Assembly (NCBI GenBank): GCA_016648135.1
Contig: JADDOH010024951.1
Span: 1-64,000 of the forward strand
Direction: 5' to 3'
Length of the DNA stretch: 64,000 bases
Source of the DNA: Agrypnia vestita
Taxonomy: Eukaryota; Arthropoda; Insecta; Trichoptera; Phryganeidae
Positions 31,847 through 43,800 of the stretch are shown here, piece after piece. Position 1 is the first letter of the stretch, and every line of letters starts with the position of its first letter. The notes beneath the pieces are model-generated. The model was not told the origin of the DNA and did no database searches. It saw nothing but the letters and a program-made list of their open reading frames with translations. Made by a program: the position numbers and the translations under genes.

Positions 31847-34800
31847 GTGAGCTTTTGGTCAATTATCTTAAATCTTATCTTTTTCAGAATACACGATAGA
31901 AGTCTCACAGTGACGAAGCTGTGTATATGGAAAACATATATGGAAGCCTCTTAAGGTTACACCAGGACTTATGACTAGTATTAAGTGATCAATTTACATA
32001 ATACTATCCATACCTACATTTTCTAATTTATAAAAAATGATAATGTTTATATATTATTAGGGTGGAATAGTGAACGTAACATTGTGTGATCACTTAAGCC
32101 AGCTGTTACAGGCCGCCCTATACAGATTTCCATACACTTTTCCTATATAAACAGCTTCGTCTCTGTGAGACTTATACTTGTAATTTATAATTTATTTCAA
32201 TTAATGATTATCCCTCTATGGACAAAATCAAGTTACCGTGTTCTTAGAATAAACACAAATATTCTTATCTTTTTCAATTCAATTTGTTTAGTAAATAACA
32301 TATAGGACTAGGTCTTTTCATACAAGCATGCAACTGAGTGAGTGTGGATACAGTGCGTAATACGCGCATTGTCTCGTTGTGTTAAGTTACGGATAGACCT
32401 ATACATACGCTTTAATATAAACACAATTTTCATCAATAATACAAAATATATATTTTTTCATATTTTTTATAACAAAACATTCACATGTTAAGAGGGTATT
32501 CTCATTGAGACCCCAAAAAGTACTGAATTTCAGGAATTATTTCGATTAAAACAAAAATGTTTTAATTTTTTAGCTTCTGCTGTATATTTATTGTTATTTT
32601 AGCAAATTGTGAAATTATAGTTCCCATATATTCGTTCTAAAATGCCGACGACAATGGCAGTTATAATCGTCTGAAAAGAATAAAAATTATAATCATAAAA
32701 GTTGTGGCTATAGCCAGTACCAGGATAAATAATTACATCGCATGGGAAATACCTACTCGTGTATTTGGAGGTCAGCACACCCGACCCATTCGTCAAGACC
32801 CTTTCGTTCGCGCACTGCTCACCTCTGCTATCTTCCAAATGTTCATAAAATGCTTTGTGCTTTAACGTCACCCTAGAACCATCTATCAGATTCGTGTACT
32901 GTATATAGACCTCCGTTCATTTAGATCTCATTTAAGCAATGAAGACTCTGCGAAGTTTTTTAACATGCAGACCCTAACTCGTCGAAGAAACATAGCTGAC
33001 GCGGTGATGCTATTCAAAATAACACACAATCTAGTTGATAGTCCGGAACTTCTTCAACGAATATCTTACCACATCCCAACTCGCAATAACAGACATTCAT
33101 CTACTTTTCATCTCCCCTTTTGTAAGACCAACTCCAAACAAAACTCCTTTATGTACAGACCCACAAATTCATTTAACACAAACTATCACCACATTGACAT
33201 TTTCAACTCAACAATAAGAAACATAAAACAAACAATTTTTACACTACCGCACCCAAACTAATTCGTACAGTACATTATATCTTCACTTCTACTCCGTCCC
33301 ACATTCCCCTCCACCCTCTCCACTCGCTGTTAAAGTAAGTTAAAGTAAATTACTATATTCAATGGAAAATTTGTAAATGGTATAGTTTTAAAAACCATTT
33401 TTTTATATTTGTTAAGATTGTTGATTTGCTGTTAATTTTCCCCAAAATAAAATAAATAAATAAATAGGTCTTTTCATTTAAGAAAGACAATCGAATACTA
33501 ATTCACATACTAATGTGGTGTTTACGGGTGTAAATACCAATACAACGAAACAGTGTGCTTCGTACGCAAGGCTTACGCATACTAATTCGATTGTCTTTCT
33601 AAAATGAAAATAACTCTATCTTGCGCTGGATAACTAAAATTTCAACTCAAGGTAATGAAACATAAATTAGAATTTTCATAAATGAAAGCCCTCCATCAAC
33701 GGATAAAAATTCTAAAATACACATTTAAAGCACCCGCGCATCGAATTGTATTTTTCTCGAATAAATAAGAGAAAATTAAAAGGTAAGCACATCATTCAAT
33801 CACGATTATATTATGAAAAATGTATTAGTAAATAGAAAATAAACAATAATAGCGCCCGGAGCAAATGCAATTTTCATAACACCGTATTCAAACATCTTGA
33901 TGCCGCTCTCGAACAACTCTCGCATGATTCTATCAATCTATATAGATAACTAATTGTCTTTGTTAAATCGATGCTTGGGAACAATTCTTTCAGCAATTTG
34001 CCCTATCGAACATAATAATTTATTAACATGTTTTCATGTCAGTTTTATGTTATAACCATTTCGTAAACGATGCTATTCTTGTGAACGATCACGTATTGAA
34101 ATTACAATGAACACAACACGTGTTGTGTAAGCGCCATACGAGCGATATTGGGCAGCTTGTAAGATCAGATCGCATTCGATACTTTTACGAGAAAGACCTG
34201 TTTGATTTCGAAACGTCTCCGTGATTCGGCCGCATTCAATGCCAAGATTGTTATCCCAACACTTAATAGACGAGAATAAAAAAAAATAAACGAGACGTAG
34301 GTGTATGAATACGTCGGTGTTCGGTGTTTGTCGTAATCAAATTAGGAGATTTGTACATTTTCACACATCTCTCTCAAATTAAATACCTTTATTTGCGATG
34401 TCCGATATCTGCAATGCCTTTATATATTTCTCCGGCGCCTTATTATCCAGGCGGTCTGGTCTGACAGAGCTCCACCCGGATTACCGAAGCACCTATCGCA
34501 ATCGTAACCTCACAATTCTCATGTTTCGACTAAAATTACATGAAATAAGTAGGTACTAATGCTGTATTTAAAGCTTATAGAAAAAAGATTATTTCATATA
34601 CATTTATTAATTTCATCTCCCATAACGACCTGATGTAGAATTATGGCAAAATTGTCATTGTTGTGTTGGACTCGTATTTTTATTCTGACGTTTGACGTAT
34701 AACCGTCATGTCTCGCGTCGCATTATAGCGTTGTCTCCTTCTCTCTCAAGTAGAAACTGAAAGAAACAAACACTGACGTATCTTTATTTTTATTCACGTC

Positions 34801-37800
34801 TATTAAGTGTTGGGATTCCAACATTGCTATTTTCTCTATTATATTATTTTGTTTACTTGCATTTTACTTTGAATACATGTAATTTCATCGAACAACCGAG
34901 TCTTCATTTGTGCTAGATCTTCCCTTGCTGGGCACGTAACATATTCACTTATAAGAATTGCTATTGGTTAAACCCAACTCGGAAAACCGCCATGTTAGCC
35001 TTTGGTTGGTCAGTTGTGTCTTCACGGTGTGAAAAATTCCGCGTCACGACACATTTCGTTTCATAAAATTTCACCTTATTGCCTGCCCAACATAACTTGG
35101 CGTGCGGCAGGATTGGAACTAAAACCCGCCCCGCCCGCACCCGGCGGCAACCCCGAGCCCTCTCATTCGGTACAATTTTGTATTTGCTCGGGAGCTGTGA
35201 CATCTTGATTACCAATATACACTGAATTATTATGTCCGAAACAACCAAAACAGTCCGGGGTGGTGCAAGAAAAATTGCCAATGAAGTATTAAAGTTTTGC
35301 GAAGCTGAAAAAGCAAATAATGGACCGATATTACCGTCTGATAGTTTGACAGATAGAGCGGCCCATAGATAACATCATATAATAGAGCGGCCGCCGCGGA
35401 GCGTGCTGTTACCCGACCAAATTTATATTGAAGGCTCTGACACTGGTCACCCGACATTCAGTTCATTATGTATTGTGTAATAAATTTACAACCTGGCAAC
35501 TTCTGTTTCGCGACAGGGGCGCCCTCCCTCGCACGCCAAGTTATAGTGGTGGCACTCTAACGTACCTACATTAGTATAAATTCAAAAATATAACAAATTA
35601 TATGGTCTGTGATGTGTAACGGGTTATTCGCAATGCAAAACGGGTTATTCCAGGCTAATTTATTAATTTCCTGTGTGTATTTCCATTGTAGATCCTGTTG
35701 AGAGCTGTACATTTAAGGACAACCAGCAGGGAGTGTGCATCCCGTACTACCTGTGCAAAGACACCCCTAATCTGTAAGTCATCAATTTCTCATTGTCCTG
35801 CACCTTGTTAGGAGGCTAGGCTTGAATTTGTGCGATATCCAATCGCTTGCCCCGTATTTTAACAAACAGGATTGCCCCGGAACTTATCCTGATTAAATTG
35901 TAAACGGGGCACCGTGTACAAAACACCAACTACACGCACGGTGTTCCAAACACAATCGTTAATCAATATTCAGAAAATAGGAATATTGGGATCAAAGATC
36001 TCTATCCGAACACTTAATAGACGAAAATAAAAAACGAGCGAGCCATACAGTAGTCGCATATGTGTGTAACATTTGACATCTCACACAAATAAACATATCA
36101 ATTGAGCAGAGACAGAAATCAACCCCAAAATGTAAGAAAGCTAAATATGGAAATATTTCTTACTTATTTTATGCAAAAAGTCTAATTATCATTCCAGTAA
36201 CTCATGTCGATTATAAAAATTCGTTCGCTTTGATAGAAATCGAATAAAAAGATAAAAACCTTGCAAAAATTAAAAAAAAATTTTTTTTACCGATCGGACT
36301 CAAATTTTGCATACTTATACTTTAGGACTCGGCAGGTAACAATGATGACATTTCCTCTCTTCCCCTTTACGCCGTTCGACCGATTAGACTCAAAAATTGC
36401 AAACTTATTCTTTAGGACCTGGCGGGTAACACAGGAAACATCTCCCCCTCCCCCTTAACCCAAACCCTATTCTGTATTTCTCTACAAATCTACACGTTTG
36501 AGTGATCTGACCCAAATTTTGCATTCTTCAAGACCCGGCGGGGTAACAAAGTTGTATAAAAATAAATAAATAAATAAATAAATAGGGTAACGAAGACAAC
36601 TTCCCCCCTCCCTTTTTACCTCACCCCCTCCCCTGATATATTTTCGTACAAATCTACACCACTTGCCGATCTGAAATTTTGCATACTTAATCTTTAGAAC
36701 CTGGCAGGTAAACGAAATTTCCTCCTGGACATCCCATCCCCCCCAGCCTAGATTTAATGCAAACGTTGTTTTTATTGGAGACTTTGCAAAACAATGGAAT
36801 CTTTGTTTCCCATTTTTAACTTAATCCTTAACCCGTGCAACGCCGGATACGACAGCTAGTTGATCAATAAAATTTTGTTTAAAATTCACAGAACTTTGTT
36901 CTGAAATTGCAACTTCACAATAATAGTGGGTTTTCTTTAGTATCATATACATTTATTAATACAGTACCAACCTCTCGGAAAATGGAAAACCATATGACGG
37001 CCAACTCTATCACCGCGCGCGCTCATTGGTCAAATGAAATAGCGTGTGCTTCCCCGGCGTCTAGTTTCCGTCCCTTTTCACGAAATCTCTGCCACAGATT
37101 GCAGGAAAGCGAGAGGAAAGATGTTACACATAAAAAATAAAATAATAAACGAGACGTAGGTATACGTCGGTATTCGGTGTTCGTCGTAGGTTCTTAAATA
37201 AGAAGATTTGTATATTATTTAAGCTTTGTTTCATTTACGGAGTGGAAGTTCATGATTAACCCAATAATAAATAATTGATGATTAACACAACAACAAACAC
37301 AATATATTAAATTTATTGTTAATAACCAATTTGAATTTGATATATATAGAAAACCTTAATGTAAATGTAGGTAAATACCACTACATACCACAATCATAGT
37401 ATTATTTATACACTAACACCTTCCCAAAGTATTTCTCACGTGAGTGTTAATTTAACCGAAGTTTCAAAATCAGACAATGTAGCTAATTTGAATTTCTTCA
37501 TTAAAACATTATAGTTCAAATCTAGAATAGGGCATATTGGCTGTGATTTAATATTTAGACACTTCGGATGAGGAAATGAGTAGATCTGGTGAAACAAACT
37601 GATTTTTGTCATTTTTTAAATAATATTAGTACTCATATTAGTACTTGGTAAGCATGATTGGTAGAAACTGACATCCGACATATTCTACGCCAATCGCTAG
37701 CTAGGATTTAAAACTTTAATGTTGTATAATATTATTTTGTTGTTGCTGAAAATAATGTTAAATAATAAAAAACAGTTGACAGTTGGAAAGCGAAGTGTGC

Positions 37801-40800
37801 CGGTGTCTTTTCTATTAAGAATTGACATTATTTTTCGTGTAGTTACGATATCGACGTACATCAGTTTACAATAGCCTTTCGGAGTAGACGGGTCGATCTG
37901 TTCCAAATTCGACGAAGCCGGGAGAATTGATAATTGGAACAATACTCGATATAGTAGGAGGAACTGTGTAAGTACAATTTATCAGCTGTGTACGTAGCTA
38001 GTTGTTTGAAGTGTATATTGTATATTTCGGGTTTCTGGATCAATTTTCGTCGGCGGATATTAAGAAGGGAAAATATTTCTTTCTTATCTCCGGCCCGCGT
38101 GCGGTGGTGTCAATTTAGCCCGTTATCGTACACTCTTTTTGTATAATATGTTCATCATGTTAAAATTGACGAAGTGTACAATGTTATATAATAAGCCTCG
38201 AGACACGGTTGTTACGGTACCGCAAACCATGAGAATGGACCCGATAATGAGAAGCAGGTACCAAACGGATGTGCGGTTCTCGCCATATCCGTGGTGATAA
38301 GGCTTCATTTCTTTAAATTTAATCATTTGATAAAGACAAAAATAAACAATACAAATAAAAATATTGTATTCTAAGTTTATATATACTTACACTTTTTATC
38401 ATACTACGGATAGAGAATGTCTATACGCAGCCACACTAACACGTGTTACCGTAAGGAATTAAAGTTTTCAAAGCATTTTAAATTAGGGTAAATTTTTGAA
38501 GTTATACTTCTCTAGGCACGTTTAGACTGAACTTTGAACTTTAAACCTGTCACGCACGATGCTCGTCTACTCGAATCTCGATACACACACACTCGTGTAT
38601 AAAAAAGAAAGACAGCAATGTCCAAAAAAATATTTCAAATGTAGCCACCGAGGTTTACTAATTTAGAATGTATTGAATTCGACACTTTATAGGTCTTCAA
38701 ATCACTATTATTATCCATTTCAACAAATTAACCCAAGGATGTGTCACGTGATAAAATGGCCGCTTCATACTAAAGTGAGAATTCATGTCGATTTTAGACT
38801 GAAACATAAAGCAAATACAGCAATTTCCTTTGGCAGGCTATCGAAGATTTTTATATCTTTATACATCATATAATTTTGTGAGATGTTTTTCTTTTTCTTT
38901 GGTAGTCTTATGTTGTCGCTTCCTGTTGTATTGTAGGAAATCCTTCTTCAGTTTTATCCTGTCATCAAAGAATTTGGGTACGAATTCATGTTTAATTTTA
39001 AATATTTGCACAATTACATTATATTATTATTCTTTGATTTACGGTTTCCAGTCCTAGGGCATGCAACATTTTTGTTATTTTAGTTCTCCTATTACACTTC
39101 AGTATTACGCGCATCGCTCTGTTTTGTACTATTTATAGTTTCTTTAGCATTCCTTCGTTGCTTATAAATAATATACTATTACAATAATCTGATGTGGCAA
39201 TTGTTTTTAAAAACTTAACAGGGAGGAACTGATCTCGTGCGATAGCTACATGGACGTGTGCTGCCGGCCACCCGCAGGGATCGCGCCCGCGTCCAGGCGC
39301 AGGCGGCAGGCTGCTGCTGCTGCTGCTGCTGCCTCCCCCGGCTGCGGAGTCAGACGGCCGCGAGGAGTCGGCGCCAGGACCCAGGGCGGCGGGGCCGACC
39401 AGTCACTATTCGGGGAGTTCCCCTGGATGGTTGCGATCTTCAGGTAAAACCAGACGCAATATTTTCAAGGCCCACTGCAAATTTTCCGACATATTCCGAA
39501 AAAAAATTAGCTTATCAGCCCTGAGCCACCCTATAAAGACTCACATCCACGTTTTTTGTATATAAATAGCTTTGTCTCTGTGAGGAGTGTATTCCCACTT
39601 TGGCAATACGGGGTTTATTTAATGAAAGAACAGGCGGTAATAACTACTGTTCTGTTTTATTATACAACTAGCTGCAACCCGTCAAAAATTACAGAAAACT
39701 GATTCGCGTCTTTGCTATTCTGCAGTATACATTTATAGAATCTTTTTGGCGTTCGGGTTTGGTGGCTCGGGGTTCGAGCCCCATCTCCGGCCGTTTTTTT
39801 AGACGCGAATTTGAACGAAATTACGGACGTTACACGAAGTTACGGGGACAGACAGACGGACGGATGGACGTTCAACGAAATTATTACGTTTAGTACGTGT
39901 TGCGGACCGACACTAGCTACCGTGACCTCGCACTGTATGTGGACGGGAAGAAGAAGAGAGCGCGCCCGTGCGCTCTCACCTTTTTATACCGGCCCCCCTT
40001 CCGCTCCCGGGTCAGGGTGGCCAGCCTCGAAAGGCCACACTGTGGGACTTGTATAATTTATCTTAATCAAAAATATTAGGTCAGCTGGTCCAGCCAACTC
40101 GCGGAGTGTGTACCGGTGCGGAGGCGCGCTGATCCACCCTGGGGTGGTACTGACGACAGCCCACTGCGTGGCCGGGGCCGGGGCCCGGTGGGTGGTCCGA
40201 GCCGGAGGGTGGGACCTGCGCTCTGAGGATGGAACCTACCGCCACCAGGAGAGGAACGTGGCCACCGTCGCGTCGCACGAGCATTATTCCGCGGGTGAGC
40301 ATGTACGGCTATTCTTCTTTGGGTGCGTTAAGAATAAAATTTTAGGATGCAACAAAATCCGCTTCATGTCATGGGTGGCTTGTTGGTGTAGAGGTCATGA
40401 TGCCCGCCTATAGTGGTCGATGGCTCGAACCCCATTCCAGGACACCAGCGAGTTAGTCCTCTTTTCATAGCGCAAGTTTTAAGCTTATTTTGAAAATAGT
40501 AAGAATATTCCGTGTTCGATGCGACGTGCAATGGAATAATTTCACACTGCAAGTCACGACTTATCAACCAAACTAACTATGTTCTAATAAATAAAACTAT
40601 GTTCTAACAAATTATTATATTCAGCGGAAAATTTGTAATTAGCATAATTTTAAAATACATTATTTAATATCTGTAAATATGTTAATATGCTGTTAATTTT
40701 CCTCAAAATAAATAAATAAAAGTCAAGAAGGCGGTTTTGCGAATGATATACGGGTAACTTTAGTAACTACTTTTTAAAGAGGTATAGAATTTAAAAATGA

Positions 40801-43800
40801 AATAAAACACATAAAAATCATGGTTTTGGCCACTTTGCAGCTACTATCACGTGTCAAATATTTGGGGGTTGATTAGTTGAAGTGGATATTGCAGCCTTTG
40901 CTTTTTAGACAACGAGTATATTGCTTTTTGCTTTTAATAGTGATTTTGGAAGGGATAGAGCTATATTTCCTATAAAATCTCGAATTCAGTACATTTTAAA
41001 GTAGCAATCTTCGGTGACTGTATTTAAAACATTTTTTTGGAAATTGTTGCGTTTGCTATTATACCCCTCAAATGGTAATTAATTAATTAATTAACCACAA
41101 TTAACATGTTTCATTTAGGCCGCGCATCTTCTGCCTCGTCTTTTCCGTCGCGGAACGCCGCTACATTTCTCTCCATACGCGCTTATCAAACACACTACGC
41201 GGGTGATCGGTCGATCAAATTGCTTTGCCGAATTGACGCGACGGAAAAGAGGCAGTGTGGTGCCGGCCTTAAGGTGCGACTTTCGGGTGTTTAAAAAATA
41301 GTCGTTCAATGAATGATTATGATTTTAGGAAGGCTTTTCCACGACATTGCTTTGCTGTTCCTCGAGAGCCCCGTGACAGAGGAGGAACACGTGGGAACCA
41401 TCTGCCTGCCTTCGGAGGATAGCTACGCCCCCCTGGCCCGCTGCGTCGCCTCGTCCTGGAAAAGGGACGATGCAGCCATCCTCCAGAAAGTCAGTCACTG
41501 TTTCTTTATCCCTATTATAATAATTTCGTTATCTGTTGTTGTGTATATTGTGTATTTTGAGAACTGTCCTAATAAGCACGCACTTTTAAAAATATACGCA
41601 CCTAAATTATCAATGGTCAACATAAACTGTCTTTGAAAACCGACTGACCAATCACGTGCGTTAGATTCTGTATTTTGCTTTTTCTATGTATTTCCGCTTC
41701 CTCGTACGGCCCCATTTGGCGAAGGGAAAAACTACATTTCAAAATGAAGACTACAACACACACGTTCACCAGTTTGAAGATTACAAAATGTACACTACAT
41801 TTGTAGTAAAAACTACATGAAGTCAACTAATTGTAGTCCTACGAAATTGTAGTAATAATGAAATTTCCAGAAATTCCTTGATTCGGTCCCAAAATTTTTC
41901 TCTTCATTTATCTACATCGACTTCCTGAAAATTTCACAAAAAATGTACTATTTGAAGTATGTACTCATACTTTCAATCACTTTGAAGTGTGTGTACTTTG
42001 TAGTGTGCACTACACTTCAAAAGGTGTGAAGTATACACTTCAATGTAATTACTAATGTACTACATTGTAGTAGCCGCCTCGGGCCCGGATAGAAAACACA
42101 ATCTTATTAAAAGAAATAAAAATGTAAAACTGTAAACCACTATCTCTTGTATCTGTAGCGTGGCTTCGCATGCGTAGATTTTTAGTAACTTTTAGTCATA
42201 TTTTATTAATTTGTTTATTAAACTTAACATATAGATATATGTTGTTACGGATTTTTTTACAAAACCTTTTGAGTTCTACGACTTCTCTGTAGAAAATATT
42301 TAAATATCTTTACCGTTAAGGCAGCGTTCGTAAAAAACGCATCGCTTCACCATTTTTTCGTCGACTTTAGTTGTATAATAGGTCACTACGAAAAAACATT
42401 TCATTTTAATGGGATAAAAGTCTCTGAAAGTCCATTATAAATATTGGTGAAAGAATTTTTGAAATCGGATGAATACTTTCGGAGATTACCTCCTACATCC
42501 AAACTTACAAACTTTACCCCTTTATATATTTAGGTAGTAAGGAGAACCAATAAATAAAAATTTAAAAAAACTATGAGAAGAAAATAATTGTAATCATGGA
42601 TTCTGATAGGTAAAATAAATGCTAATTAAACATTTCAGAATGAACTGCCCGTCGTGAGCAAGTCCAGCTGCCAGGCATCACTGAGGAGGACAATCCTCGG
42701 CCAGGACTTCGAGCTGCACAGGACCTTCGTCTGCGCGGGAGGAGAGGCAGGCGACCGCAGCTGCAAGAGAGACGGGGGCTCCCCCCTGGCCTGCCCTGTT
42801 CCTGTAAGGACATTTCTTATTTTCCTCATACAGTGGAACCTCGCTTTACGAGCACCTCCCGTAGCGAGTGGTTCGCATAACGTGCAAAACTAAAAAAAAA
42901 ATCGGACAAAATTTTTTTGCTTCACTCTCCAAATAAAAGGTTAGCGTTTACGATATTGATATAGATGGAGGGAAATCGCCCACACTTTTATTTGGAGGGT
43001 CAAGTAAAAATTATTTTTTGGTACATTAAGTAGTTTATTTTGCATTTGTTAATATAAATTACTAATAACTCCATACTAGGTAAAACCTGTTCTGTGGCAG
43101 TTATTCTCACTTGAGAGTTATGTAATAGTAACATAGAATGGTAGTAAATAACAATAGTAAAGAAATAGATACGTAAAAATGAAAGCAGGGTATAAATTTA
43201 GTTATGTATACAAACATAAGAATACATAAATCTAAAAGAAAATAAAATATAAAATTAAGATAAAAATTTAAGTAGATACAAAAATAAATACTATATTAGA
43301 GTACAGTTGAAATTATATAAAGCAGATTTTGCGAATTCAGAAGTCAAGGGCGGATCACTTCTTCAGCATACCTTCTACCTGATATTTTTATAAAATTAGT
43401 ATTAGGTACGGTGTTTAAAAGATTTGCGTATTGTAATTTATTTACAATACGCAAATTTGTTAAAAACAAGCGAGGCAATGAAATTAAATTGTCTTTGTCC
43501 AAAAGACGTTTTCATTTTAGGTACCTACCTCGAAATTAATTGCAATTGCCAGCCTTGCAACGTCTTTGTTGTGTATGCTTAAAATTTTTTGTCCTTGTGA
43601 AATTTTACATGTATGGTTTTAAGGTATAATTGCCTCGGGTCAAGAACGTCAAATATTCCAAACAAATCATCTGAAGGAAACATTCTCGATTTCTTGGTGA
43701 TTATGCACATGTGCATTTTTGTGATTTTGTCAGCGAATCTATGAGTAATCTGACGCACCCTCCCCATCCGATTATACCATAAGATTATAGGGATTAAGTG

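Noticed and set aside
35232..35372. Short ORF in the 35-kb and 61-kb transposons as a conserved micropeptide
   Set aside because: Five of six codon differences between the copies are amino-acid changes, and both frames run into unrelated stops. It looks like a deletion remnant.
39258..39524. 88-codon frame overlapping SPH exon 3
   Set aside because: It is out of frame with the clip and protease motifs and reads CCCCCCC through the GCT run. A shadow of the real exon.
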